From the NCBI GenBank assembly GCA_033812795.1, contig JAPXSY010000001.1:124001-188000 (forward strand): a stretch of DNA of 64,000 nt, written 5' to 3'. The stretch comes from JAPXSY01 sp033812795 (GTDB lineage Bacteria; Verrucomicrobiota; Kiritimatiellia; RFP12; UBA1067). Made by a program: the position numbers and the translations under genes. Under the pieces are notes generated by a model. That model was not told where the DNA came from. It did no database searches and worked only from the letters and a program-made list of their open reading frames with translations. Of this stretch, positions 36,952-45,619 are shown piece after piece. Each line of letters starts with the position of its first letter. The stretch's first letter is position 1.

Positions 36952-37047
36952 AATGATCCCCTCTTCGTCTGGGTGCGCCCTCTTCCCCGGCTCCCCCTTT
37001 TATGAGCCGGATCCGGCGCACTCCGGTTGGTTTAACAAAACAGGGTC

Positions 37048-37076
37048 AGTCTAGCAGGAACCGCGGGAACGCGGAA
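37048..37076 (-). promoter_or_regulatory. possible promoter of the alkaline phosphatase gene
   Basis: Minus strand TTCCGC, 17-bp spacer, TAGACT, about 90 nt upstream of the start codon. The -35 box is weak. No Pho-box-like direct repeat was seen. Confidence 0.4.
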
Positions 37077-37166
37077 CCCTTTTTTTCGGATCGCCCATGC
37101 CCCGGAACACCTCCCCGATGCGGATCATGGCCAAGCCAATGAGTACGCACCTTTGTCCAAAACCCA

Positions 37167-37443
37167 TCTCTTTGGTTTCAGGGTTTCATCCAAATCGGGA
37201 TCGGGATCGCTATCGGGATCGGGATCGATCATTTAACCACGGAATACCACCGCCTCACAGCCTCACAGTCTCACAGCCTCACAGCCTCACAGTCTCACAG
37301 CCTCACAGCCTAACAGCCTCACAGTCTCACAGCCTCACAGCCTAACAGCCTAACAGCCTCACAGCCTCACAGCCTTTGAGATTGCGGGCTCCGCCCGCAT
37401 CTCAATACGGTGCGTCGGGCGCACCGCAAAACCCAATGTTTAC
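37167..37443 (+). repeat. dispersed VNTR/hairpin element, copy 2
   Basis: The most expanded copy, with fifteen 8-bp units (cctcacag, with tctcacag and cctaacag variants) at 37253-37372. It is preceded by the gggatc-rich block and taaccacggaatacc block and followed by two hairpins at 37378-37403 and 37409-37425. It lies 4 bp beyond the stop of the minus-strand LamG/beta-helix gene, hairpin side toward that gene. Together with the promoter above it accounts for the gene-free 36952-37447. Confidence 0.88.
37378..37425 (-). terminator. possible double hairpin terminator in element copy 2
   Basis: Hairpin one GAGATTGCGGGC / GCCCGCATCTC with a TCC loop and one bulge; hairpin two GGTGCG / CGCACC with a TCGGG loop. 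Located right after the stop of the upstream minus-strand gene. No T-tract. Confidence 0.45.
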
Positions 37444-37447
37444 CGTC

Positions 37448-40400
37448 CTAGAAATCCCGTGATGCGGCCGCACGGAAGGGATCCGCATACAGGCCGATCT
37501 CGTCTTCGGGCGGCAGCGTCTCGAAAGGTGAACAGGCCGCGACCTCTTCCAAATCGGGGGCTTCGGCGAACACGCGGTTCTCCCAGGTCTCGGTTCCCTT
37601 AGGCTTTTTGTGCAGCGCCTCTTCGGTCCCGATGAAAAGGTTGCGCCAGATGCTGTTGACATCCGCTTTGCCGGGCAGCCCGGCCAGTTCGGGATACCGT
37701 TTGCTATAGGGCGGCAGCGTGATGTTGACGTCTGAATACATCAGGTTCCGGATTCTCTCGCGGCCCAGAAAGTCCTCCCAGCGCTTCTGGCCCCATGCCG
37801 AGAAACTCACCCCGTACCGGCACGCGGTGAAGAGGTTGTTGTCGATGATGTTATCCTGCCCGCCGTGGATCTGCACGCCGCCGAAATGCCCCGTCGAAGT
37901 CCGCTCGAAGCGGTTGCCGTAAACGACCATGCCGCTGATCGCATCGTCAAACCGGATGCCCGCCTGACCGCACGGCGCATGGCCTCCGCCGATGTCCCGC
38001 CACAGATTGTAACGGATCACCACGCCGCGGTAGGACGGATTGCACCACATGTCGATCCCGCCCTGATCGTCCGACTCCCGCACCATATGCTCCACGCGGT
38101 TGAACTCGATCAGGTGGTCGTTGCCCTCGATCCGCATGGCGCTGGACGGCGCGTGGTGAAAATGATTGTGCGCCACGCGCGCGCCGCAGCCGTCGAGCAG
38201 CAGCGCAGGGTTGTAGGTACGCGAACAGCGGGCGAAATGGGAGACTTCGTTGTTTTCGATCACGATGCGTCCTGAGGTCAGGTTGGTACGGTTACCGCCC
38301 TCGACCCGCATGCCCGCATGCCCGAGCGTCTCCATCCGGTTTCCGTAAATCCGGATGTTCGCGCCTTGGGTGACGATCAGCGCCGTGCCGCCCAAACGCC
38401 GGATCACATTCCCCGCCACGGTCACGTTGGCGCAGGCGTCCAGCACCATCCCGTTCTGCCGCCCGTACTCGAAGGTCAGGCCGCGGAACACCACCTCCTG
38501 CACCTTGCGGGCCTCGACAAACGGACGGTTCCATTGCGACAGCGTCAGCGTGCTGCGCCAAGGTTGTTTGAGCGGCCACACGTAGAGCCGTCCCGCGGCC
38601 CGGTCGAGAAACCACTCGCCGGGCCGGTCGATTTCCTCCAGCAGGTTCAGCACGTAAAAGGGATAGCCCGCACGCAGGTTGTGATCCGGCTTCTGGCGAA
38701 ACGTAAAGACTCCTGTCGCGGCATCGACCGCAGCCAAGGGCACCGTGCACTCGGCCCACAGGTGGAACCAGTAGCCGTTCGCCATCAGGTCATCCGCCTG
38801 CGTCCAGCGCGCCAACCGGTTGGTCGGACAGGAGAAAGTCAGGTTGGTGATGTTGGCGGTCGCCATCTTGAGGAAGCCATCGTTGGGCCACCGGGCGATC
38901 TCCAGCGGCTGGCCGTCCTGAAACAGCTCGCGAACCGTTTCGTTGGTCTGAGCCCTCCCGTACGAGGCCTGCGCCTCCAACGCGGTATACCCTTGTTTCG
39001 TCAGGTTCGCGACGTGAACATGGCCGCGCGCCTCCTCGGGCAGCCGCTTCAACGTGCCGGCATCGCGCACGCGCCAGAATCCCCGCACGCGGAACCCGCC
39101 GTCGAACACCGGCCGTTCGCCGGGCCAGGCGCAATACACTACCGGCGCTCCAAAACTGCCGGAATCCCCTTTTTCGAGGACGAATGTGTTGGTCACCGCA
39201 TAGCGGCCGCCGCGCAGAAACACGCAGGCGCCGCCCGGCGGCAGACTGCCCCCCCGTTTGGCGGCGCGCACCGCGTCGCGCGCGCGTTCCAGCGTGGCGA
39301 ACGGCTGCTCGAAGGTGCCGGGGTTCGTGTCCCGGCCTTTGGGCGACACAACGAAACGCACCGCCGGTTCGGGCAGCGGGGCGAGACGCTGACGGCTGGC
39401 CTCGGGATCGCGCGCAGGCTTACCCTCCAGCAGGTTAGCGCACGCCTCCGCGCCAACACGCGCCTCATCCAGCAGATGCGTAAACCGGCTGACTGTCCCT
39501 GTCACCGCGCGGTATGCCGCGGCGGCTTCGGCGTACTTGCCCTCCTCGCGCCATACCTGCGCCACCGCCAGCGCCGCGAGTCCGCGCGCGCTTTCCGGCA
39601 GACGCGTATCCGCCGCCAGCGCGGCATACTGTGCGCGCGCCTCCTCCCGGCAACCGCCCTGCCAGAGTGCTCGGGCATAACCCTGCCGGATTCCGGCAGC
39701 CGCCTCCGCCTCATCCCCCGCCGCAGTGAGGAGTTGCCGGTACACACCGTACGCCGCATCAAACTGCCGCTCGCGCTGATAGGCCTCCGCAAGGGCGAGA
39801 CCGAACAGGCGCGGGTCCCCGGCATCCAGTTCGAGATGCTCCGGCAGATCGGCCAGAATCCGGCTGGGGAGCACCTCGCCACCCAGTCCTCTGCGACAGA
39901 TCTGCGCCAGAAATTCAATCGCCTGACCCCGCAGGGTTTCAGGCACGGACGCGTCGGAGTAAAACGCCGCGCACGCCTCCACCCCCGCACGGCGATCAGC
40001 CGCCGTTTCAATGAACCGTAGCGCGGCGAGTGCGGCCCATTGCCGCCAGATGGCTGGCGCCTCACCCTTCCCGGCCAACGCCCGATACGCCTGCGACGCC
40101 TCGCTCCTTGCGCCCGCGCCTGCCGCCGCCTGCGCCTGACCCAGCAACGCCACGCAGTCGGCGGGCAGCGCCTCACCGTCCAGCGCGATCCGGGCGACCG
40201 TCTCGGGCGGCAGTGCGCGGTCATACACCGCAAGCGTGTCGATCGCCATGCCGAGCGAGCCGACCCCGTAACCGGAGAACCCCGCGCAGAGCGCGCCACG
40301 GGGCGGAACGAGCGGGCCCGCATACGGCGTTTCCGCCGACAACATCCCGTTGACATACAGGCGCACACGCGCACCATCCCAAGTCGCCGCCAGATGATTC

Positions 40401-40927
40401 CAGAAGCCTACGGCCAATGAGTCCCGCGCGTGCACGCCCAACGCGCCCTTATCTTTTCCCCTTCCCAATTCGATCGTCGGGCAACGCGTCCGCCAATCGT
40501 GAAGGAGCAGACGCCACCCGTCATAATAACCGCTGCCATTCGAGGCGATCATCCCGTTCGAGCGGCTTCCCGCTTTTTTCGAGCCCGCCGCCTGCGGCCG
40601 CAACCAAAGCGCCACCGTGAACGCGTTCGATGCCTGCGTCACAGCCGGGGCAGAGAAGACATCCGCGTCGAGCACCACTGCCCGCGAACCGGCCCGTCGT
40701 CCCGGCCCCGTGACCGGTACCGCGCCCGACGCCGCTTTATACAGCATGGCGTTACCCGGCCCCGCCGCATTGGAGACCGCATTACCGATCAGGTCTCCGA
40801 ACGCGTACAGCCGTAACCGTCCCGTTTCATCGCTTGCGGCAGACGGCGGCGTTGCCCCATATGCGCCGCCCGCAACCATGACCGCCAACGCCCCCATCCC
40901 CATCAATCGTCTCACCTGCTTATTCAT
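37448..40927 (-). CDS. exported LamG / helical-repeat / beta-helix protein
   Basis: 1159 residues. Signal peptide (MNKQVRRLMGMGALAVMVAGG), LamG/concanavalin-like domain (about 60-260), an alanine-rich helical-repeat region resembling TPRs (about 270-510), then a right-handed beta-helix (about 540-1120) opening with RFVVSPKGRDTNPGTFEQPFATLERARDAVRAA. That opening is homologous to the gene at 3997-6681. Repeated N-rich turns (VTVAGNVIRRLGG, IRIYGNRMETLGH) are visible. Probably a cell-surface polysaccharide-acting or glycan-binding protein. The ATG at 40927 follows a promoter whose -10 box ends 6 nt before it. Confidence 0.82.
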   Translation of the reverse strand: MNKQVRRLMGMGALAVMVAGGAYGATPPSAASDETGRLRLYAFGDLIGNAVSNAAGPGNAMLYKAASGAVPVTGPGRRAGSRAVVLDADVFSAPAVTQASNAFTVALWLRPQAAGSKKAGSRSNGMIASNGSGYYDGWRLLLHDWRTRCPTIELGRGKDKGALGVHARDSLAVGFWNHLAATWDGARVRLYVNGMLSAETPYAGPLVPPRGALCAGFSGYGVGSLGMAIDTLAVYDRALPPETVARIALDGEALPADCVALLGQAQAAAGAGARSEASQAYRALAGKGEAPAIWRQWAALAALRFIETAADRRAGVEACAAFYSDASVPETLRGQAIEFLAQICRRGLGGEVLPSRILADLPEHLELDAGDPRLFGLALAEAYQRERQFDAAYGVYRQLLTAAGDEAEAAAGIRQGYARALWQGGCREEARAQYAALAADTRLPESARGLAALAVAQVWREEGKYAEAAAAYRAVTGTVSRFTHLLDEARVGAEACANLLEGKPARDPEASRQRLAPLPEPAVRFVVSPKGRDTNPGTFEQPFATLERARDAVRAAKRGGSLPPGGACVFLRGGRYAVTNTFVLEKGDSGSFGAPVVYCAWPGERPVFDGGFRVRGFWRVRDAGTLKRLPEEARGHVHVANLTKQGYTALEAQASYGRAQTNETVRELFQDGQPLEIARWPNDGFLKMATANITNLTFSCPTNRLARWTQADDLMANGYWFHLWAECTVPLAAVDAATGVFTFRQKPDHNLRAGYPFYVLNLLEEIDRPGEWFLDRAAGRLYVWPLKQPWRSTLTLSQWNRPFVEARKVQEVVFRGLTFEYGRQNGMVLDACANVTVAGNVIRRLGGTALIVTQGANIRIYGNRMETLGHAGMRVEGGNRTNLTSGRIVIENNEVSHFARCSRTYNPALLLDGCGARVAHNHFHHAPSSAMRIEGNDHLIEFNRVEHMVRESDDQGGIDMWCNPSYRGVVIRYNLWRDIGGGHAPCGQAGIRFDDAISGMVVYGNRFERTSTGHFGGVQIHGGQDNIIDNNLFTACRYGVSFSAWGQKRWEDFLGRERIRNLMYSDVNITLPPYSKRYPELAGLPGKADVNSIWRNLFIGTEEALHKKPKGTETWENRVFAEAPDLEEVAACSPFETLPPEDEIGLYADPFRAAASRDF

Positions 40928-40933
40928 GCCTCC

Positions 40934-40962
40934 AGTGTAAACGACCCGTCCCGGATGTTCAA
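40934..40962 (-). promoter_or_regulatory. promoter of the LamG/beta-helix gene, apparently leaderless
   Basis: Minus strand TTGAAC, 17-bp spacer, TACACT, then 6 nt (GGAGGC) and ATG. Identical at 28 of 29 positions to the promoter at 41601-41629. Confidence 0.7.
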
Positions 40963-41057
40963 GACGGGCTCGTTCCCGATGCCGCAAAAGATTCTTTATG
41001 CGCTTGGTGTCAGATTGGGTTGCGGTGCGGACTGTACCCGCATTCGTGAGCCCCGGA

Positions 41058-41594
41058 TCACTTCATCGCCGACGGCAGCGTGATGCGCCGCCCGGCCACC
41101 ATAAAGTTTCCCGTACCGCAGTGGTGCAGTGTTTTCGGCTGGCCGCAGTCCGGATCAATCCACGCCTGCACGACCTCCAGCACAAACAGGTTATACTGCC
41201 GCACCATACGGGTGTCGGTGACCACACATTCGAGCGAAGCGAAGCACTCGTCGATCAATGGGGCCGCGACCTGTTTCGCCGGACGCGGCGTGAGGCCGAA
41301 CGCCGCGAATTTATCCGTGTCGCGACCCGAGGTGTTGCCGCATCCAACCACCGCCTTGCGCAGAGCGACTGAGGGAAGATTGATCACACAGGCCTTGGTC
41401 TTACGCAATACGGCGAACGAGTGGTTCTGTTCGCTGAGCACCATGCCGAGCAGCGGCGGCTCGAAATCCAGCATCGTGTGCCAAGCAAGGGTCATCACAT
41501 TCGGACGCCCTTGATCCATCGTCGTCACCAGCACAACCGGCCCGGGCTCAATGAGGGTGTAGACTTTGGAGAGCGGCAACTTTCTTTTTTTCAT
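41058..41594 (-). CDS. flavin reductase family protein (FMN split barrel)
   Basis: 178 residues. PGPVVLVTTMDQGRPNVMTLAWHTMLDFEPPLLGMVL is the usual start of the flavin-reductase-like split barrel; NHSFAVLRKTKACVINLP and CFASLECVV complete the FMN site. Members reduce flavin with NAD(P)H or bind FMN for electron transfer; close PVC and archaeal relatives are of unknown role. The ATG at 41594 lies 6 nt after a -10 box, so the mRNA is probably leaderless. The in-frame sequence upstream crosses the promoter. Confidence 0.87.
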   Translation of the reverse strand: MKKRKLPLSKVYTLIEPGPVVLVTTMDQGRPNVMTLAWHTMLDFEPPLLGMVLSEQNHSFAVLRKTKACVINLPSVALRKAVVGCGNTSGRDTDKFAAFGLTPRPAKQVAAPLIDECFASLECVVTDTRMVRQYNLFVLEVVQAWIDPDCGQPKTLHHCGTGNFMVAGRRITLPSAMK

Positions 41595-41600
41595 GTCCCC

Positions 41601-41629
41601 AGTGTAAACGACCCGTCCCGGATGTGCAA
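41601..41629 (-). promoter_or_regulatory. promoter of the flavin reductase gene, apparently leaderless
   Basis: Minus strand TTGCAC, 17-bp spacer, TACACT, 6 nt, ATG. Near-identical copy of the promoter at 40934-40962. Confidence 0.7.
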
Positions 41630-41722
41630 GGTTGGGAAAAAAGGAAGAGCGTTCAACGTCCAAGGGTCGAATCGAAAATCTTAACACGCGGAGTGAAAAA
41701 ATCAGCGGATCGGTCAGAAACG

Positions 41723-42475
41723 TCACGTCTCGTTCGTCCCGTTCCGCAGGCGGAGGCCGCATCCGGGACAGGTGGGCAGGCGTTCGAGCCGGACACGCCG
41801 TGCCACCGCAGACCAGACATTGAACCGGATGAGCGTGCCGGGCTCCGCGTTTCCGTTCAACACGCGCACCGCCTGGGCGATCTGCAGGGAGACCGCCATG
41901 GCAACGGTCATGGGCAGAATGCCGTCCGTGCGGCAGTTGGCGGTCTCATCAGGTTCAGGCGGATCGGGATAGAGGCAGCGCAGACAGGGCCCGCCGGACG
42001 GCAGCACCGGCAGGATCAGCCCTTCCTCGCCCGCCACACCCGTGTAAATCCATGGGATCGCGTGGGCCAGGCAGAAATCATTGATCAGAAAGCGCGTGGG
42101 CGCATGATCCGTGGCATCCAGCACCAGATCGGCCTCCGCGGCAAAGGCATCGAGCGTGTCGCGCGTGATCCGCATCTCATATGGTTCGATCACCACATGG
42201 GTGTTGATCTGCCGCAAGCGCGCGGCAGCGGCGCGAACTTTCAGGAGACCCGCCACCGCATCCTGCTCCGTGAACAGGATCTGCCGGTGCAGGTTTTCGA
42301 GCGTCACGCGATCGTCATCCGCCAGACGCAACCGTCCGATGCCCATGCGCGCCAGCAACTCCGCCTGCCAAGTGCCGAGTCCACCGCATCCCACAATGGC
42401 TACGGTGGCCTTTGCGAGACAGTGCTGGGTCGCCTCTCCGAAACACGGCGCCAAGATCTGTTTCCGGTATCGCAT
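41723..42475 (-). CDS. ThiF/MoeB-type E1-like adenylyltransferase
   Basis: 250 residues. Adenylates the C-terminal Gly-Gly of a ThiS- or MoaD-like carrier. RYRKQILAPCFGEATQ is the family start; VAIVGCGGLGTWQAELL at about 25-41 binds ATP; DDDRVTLENLHRQILF and DATDHAPTRFLINDFC follow. Cys164/Cys167 (CLRC) and the later CPGC are the zinc cysteines, and Cys181 in ANCRTDGIL is at the catalytic cysteine position. ThiS is the only carrier seen in the window, so a thiamine role is plausible; MoaD service is equally possible. The start at 42475 has a GGGGAGGGG ribosome site. Confidence 0.88.
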   Translation of the reverse strand: MRYRKQILAPCFGEATQHCLAKATVAIVGCGGLGTWQAELLARMGIGRLRLADDDRVTLENLHRQILFTEQDAVAGLLKVRAAAARLRQINTHVVIEPYEMRITRDTLDAFAAEADLVLDATDHAPTRFLINDFCLAHAIPWIYTGVAGEEGLILPVLPSGGPCLRCLYPDPPEPDETANCRTDGILPMTVAMAVSLQIAQAVRVLNGNAEPGTLIRFNVWSAVARRVRLERLPTCPGCGLRLRNGTNET

Positions 42476-42634
42476 CTTCCCCTCCCCCATGCCGCGTCTC
42501 CGGCGCGTCCGGGTGATCCGGCCGCCCGCGTGTCCGCATCACGGGAAAGCATACCAACGAAACACGCCGTCGTCCACCCCGTCACGAACCGAGAGCGTGT
42601 CTCTACCGTAGCCCTTAAAAGCGCGTTGAAAATT

Positions 42635-42867
42635 CAACTCTCTTGGGTTTCAGGGTTTCATGGTTTCGGGGTTTCAGGGTTTCAGGGTTTCATCCAAATC
42701 GGGATCGGGATCGCTATCGGGATCGGGATCGATCATTTAACCACGGAATACCACCGCCTCACAGCCTCACCGCCTCACAGCCTCACAGTCTCACAGCCTT
42801 TGAGATTGCGGGCTCCGCCCGCATCTCAATACGGTGCGTCGGGCGCACCGCAAAACCCAATGTTTAC
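42635..42867 (+). repeat. dispersed VNTR/hairpin element, copy 3
   Basis: Order as in copy 2: tttcaggg/tttcatgg runs, gggatc block, taaccacggaatacc block, five 8-bp units (42757-42796), hairpins at 42802-42827 and 42833-42849. From the hairpins to its right edge it is identical to copy 2 over about 65 bp. It lies about 45 bp beyond the stop of the minus-strand GH20 gene, hairpin side facing that gene, and fills most of the gene-free 42476-42911. Confidence 0.88.
42802..42849 (-). terminator. possible double hairpin terminator in element copy 3
   Basis: The same two hairpins as in copy 2, downstream of the GH20 operon. No T-tract. Confidence 0.45.
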
Positions 42868-42911
42868 GGGGCTTTGCTAGAATTCCACCCGTTCAACTGC
42901 CCTTTTTAGGA

Positions 42912-44444
42912 TTAATGCGGCGAAGCGGTCTTTTCCGGCAGTTGCGTGTGATAGGTGCCCGTGTCCTCGTAAGTCCGCACCGGCACATCCCACCCGATCT
43001 GCCTCAGATGGTGCGCGAACACCAAATACTCGTGACCGCCGTTGGGTCGCGTACCCCACATCGCATGCGCCGCACGGAAATAGATTCCCATCATGTCCCG
43101 GCCGTAAAGGTGGTGCCAGGTCGTGGAGAGCATGCCTTCGAGCCCTTCGCTGACCACAGCCTTGCCGAGCCCGCGGTATCCCTCGGCATTCTCCCAGGGA
43201 CAGGCGAGCACACCGAATCCCTTTTCCTTGAAATACCGCAGCGTGGGCCACGTCCCCTCTTTGTTGGGCGCACCGTAGTACCAATCGCAAATAATGATGT
43301 CGCGCGGCAACCCCTCCAACAGGCGTTCGGCCCCTTCCTTCCCGTTCGCGTAAAACCCTTTCCAACGCGGATCGCCCGACCTGAGCAGCATGTCGTGCCA
43401 GATCATCATCCGGCATCCGCGCGCGGCCAGCAGGTCGCGCAGATGCGTCAGATGGTCCCGAACCCGTGCGGGATAGTCCGTCCGACGGCAAGCCGGGCAG
43501 GTGCCCATGTCATCGGCCTCATCGCATCCCGCATGGAAAAATGGAGGCCGTCCGAAGGCCTCATGCAGATCCGTGACACATTCATCAATCACCCGAATGG
43601 TTTCGGGATTACTGAGGCACCAGCTCCACCCCAGTGGCTCGAAGAGCGGCTGCAACTCCGGGTTCAGATCCAGAACCGCATGTTTGTGGCAGCTCATGCG
43701 CGCCCCCGAAGCATGGCCCAACGCATTGAACTGCGGAATCAGGGTCACCCCCAGCGAGTCCGCGACTTTCACCAAGTGCCGGAGCGCCTTGCGGGTCATC
43801 GTTCCCTCCGGCCAGGCCAAGCCCGGTTTACGACCCGAAACGAACATCCCCCACGGCTCGATAACCACATAGTTCATCTTGTAGTAGGCTGCCAGCCGGA
43901 TGAAACGCTCCATCTGCACCGGCGTGTTCTCCGGGAACCAGCAGAGGTGGAATCCGCGGAAGGCCATGACCGGCGCGTCTTCGATCCGCGTCGCAGGAAT
44001 GGCATACTCCGCCACTTCACGCGTTCCCCGCAATGGTTCGGCCAACTGCCGTAAGGTCCGCAACGCATTGCGGACCCCGCCAGAATCCGCGGCCTCGATC
44101 AACAACGTTCGGCCGGAGGCCTCGATCCGGTAGGCGTCCGGCTTCTGCGGCAACCCGTCCGCATCCGCATGACGCAAGCCGATCTTGGGCGTGTGCCCGA
44201 ACCACTCTTTGAAAACCCGACGCGTTTCCGTCACGGCGGCTTCGCCGTTCGTCACGCAGGCGATCGACACCCGCAACGCTCCGTTCAACAGCACGCGCGG
44301 TCCGTCCGTGAGCGTGACCGACTGCGGCGCGGGAACCAGCCGGGCCTTCAGGAACCGGGCCTCGCCCTGCTCCAACGGTTCCGCCTGCACCCATCCCGCG
44401 ACCCAGCAAACCAGCAGCATGCCCCCTACGCACCATCGATTCAT
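42912..44444 (-). CDS. exported glycoside hydrolase family 20 protein
   Basis: 510 residues. Signal peptide (MNRWCVGGMLLVCWVAGWVQA), GH20 N-terminal alpha/beta domain (to about 150), then the barrel with MAFRGFHLCWFPE and the catalytic pair in HAGCDEADD (Asp308-Glu309), expected for substrate-assisted beta-N-acetylhexosaminidases. The start has AAGGGGGAAGG upstream. It is last in an operon: decayed GH20 copy, two QueG-like proteins, this gene. Substrate is likely a GlcNAc/GalNAc-containing glycan, but PVC GH20-like proteins are diverse. Confidence 0.87.
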   Translation of the reverse strand: MNRWCVGGMLLVCWVAGWVQAEPLEQGEARFLKARLVPAPQSVTLTDGPRVLLNGALRVSIACVTNGEAAVTETRRVFKEWFGHTPKIGLRHADADGLPQKPDAYRIEASGRTLLIEAADSGGVRNALRTLRQLAEPLRGTREVAEYAIPATRIEDAPVMAFRGFHLCWFPENTPVQMERFIRLAAYYKMNYVVIEPWGMFVSGRKPGLAWPEGTMTRKALRHLVKVADSLGVTLIPQFNALGHASGARMSCHKHAVLDLNPELQPLFEPLGWSWCLSNPETIRVIDECVTDLHEAFGRPPFFHAGCDEADDMGTCPACRRTDYPARVRDHLTHLRDLLAARGCRMMIWHDMLLRSGDPRWKGFYANGKEGAERLLEGLPRDIIICDWYYGAPNKEGTWPTLRYFKEKGFGVLACPWENAEGYRGLGKAVVSEGLEGMLSTTWHHLYGRDMMGIYFRAAHAMWGTRPNGGHEYLVFAHHLRQIGWDVPVRTYEDTGTYHTQLPEKTASPH

Positions 44445-44502
44445 TCCTTCCCCCTTTCCGTATGCGTGTCACTTTCTTCTCGTGCCGCTCCGCAGCCGCA
44501 CC

Positions 44503-45612
44503 TCACGACCAGCGCCCCGCCTGCAAATCCGGCTGCCGGTACAACTCCGCGCACGTTCCCTCGGCAATGCCCGCAGACTCCTCATCCTCCGGCTGCCGCA
44601 GTGTCCACTGCCCGCGCGGCGAAACCGCGGTCTTGAAAGCGGACTGTTCGATCGCGTGGCGCTTCTCCAGACTGTCCATGCAGCCGCGGACGCATCCCTG
44701 CGCACCGCAGATCGCGAAATACCCGACGTGCCCGAGAATCTGATGGTAATAGTCCACGATGTTGCCGTGCGGGAACTCCTCCGACGCCACCCAGGTTCCG
44801 GTGGCCAGAGTATAGGCCATGCGGTAGGCCAGTTCCTCCGAGACACGACTCTCCGGAACCTTGAAATCCACTGTCGGAAAATCCTGGACCAGAAACGGCG
44901 ACACCTGCCGGTTCAGACCGTGATGCGTCAACGTGCAACGCCCCATGCTGACATCGCCCCACTCGTAAACCTGATCGCCGATCTCCACCCGTACCGGCGG
45001 CCTCTCCCCGGGTGAGGGGATCGCGCGTCCGGGGCAGGTCCGGACGCATTTCATGCAGCGGTTGCAGAGCGTGCCCGGTTTAATCAGCGGATCGGGCTCC
45101 AGTTCCGCATCCGTGAGGATCGTTCCGATCCGTACGCGCGGCCCCCACTTGCGGGTGAGGAACACCTTGGACCATCCGATTTCGCCGAGCCCCGCGGCCA
45201 CTGCGGCGATCCGCACGTTCAGGTTGATCTCCCGCGCGGGCCGCCCCGGCTTCACCGGCCTGTGCATCCCGCCGCGTTCCGGCACGGCGGGATAGAGCGG
45301 CACCGCCTCCCATCCATGATCCTCGATGAAACAGGACAGCGCATACGTGATCCGCGGCCGGAACAGATTGTTCAACCGGTTGTACGAGTAGTAGGTGTAA
45401 TTCGGCCAATACGTCCCCTCCGTAATGCCGCGCAGGGTCCCGCGGGGAAAAGGCGCCACCACGGAAATCACCGACTTGCACTCCGGGAAAATGTTGGCCG
45501 GATGCATCTGCCGCGGCGCGCTCCGGAACCGTCCGATATCCGCGACCCCCACCAGACAGGGCCGCCCCAGCGAGGCGGCGAACTCTTTGATCTGCTGTGA
45601 TGTCAGTGTCAT
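44503..45612 (-). CDS. QueG-like 4Fe-4S protein
   Basis: 369 residues, related to COG1600 (epoxyqueuosine reductase family, which binds cobalamin). N-terminal FPECKSVISVVAPFPRG and GLGEIGWSKVFLT match the family; a ferredoxin motif CNRCMKCVRTCP (Cys183, 186, 189, 193) and a second Cys group in ICGAQGCVRGC follow. It is not the housekeeping QueG in an obvious way: a paralogue lies 7 bp upstream and both are between GH20 genes. Function unknown; reductive chemistry with or without corrinoid is possible. The start ATG at 45612 is preceded by AGGCGG. Confidence 0.75.
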   Translation of the reverse strand: MTLTSQQIKEFAASLGRPCLVGVADIGRFRSAPRQMHPANIFPECKSVISVVAPFPRGTLRGITEGTYWPNYTYYSYNRLNNLFRPRITYALSCFIEDHGWEAVPLYPAVPERGGMHRPVKPGRPAREINLNVRIAAVAAGLGEIGWSKVFLTRKWGPRVRIGTILTDAELEPDPLIKPGTLCNRCMKCVRTCPGRAIPSPGERPPVRVEIGDQVYEWGDVSMGRCTLTHHGLNRQVSPFLVQDFPTVDFKVPESRVSEELAYRMAYTLATGTWVASEEFPHGNIVDYYHQILGHVGYFAICGAQGCVRGCMDSLEKRHAIEQSAFKTAVSPRGQWTLRQPEDEESAGIAEGTCAELYRQPDLQAGRWS

Positions 45613-45619
45613 ATGCCGC

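Noticed and set aside
37253..37372. CRISPR-like array
   Set aside because: Units are 8 bp with no spacers and no cas genes; it is a simple tandem repeat within a dispersed element.
38318..40021. 567-codon open frame on the plus strand
   Set aside because: Antisense to the LamG/beta-helix gene; composition artefact.
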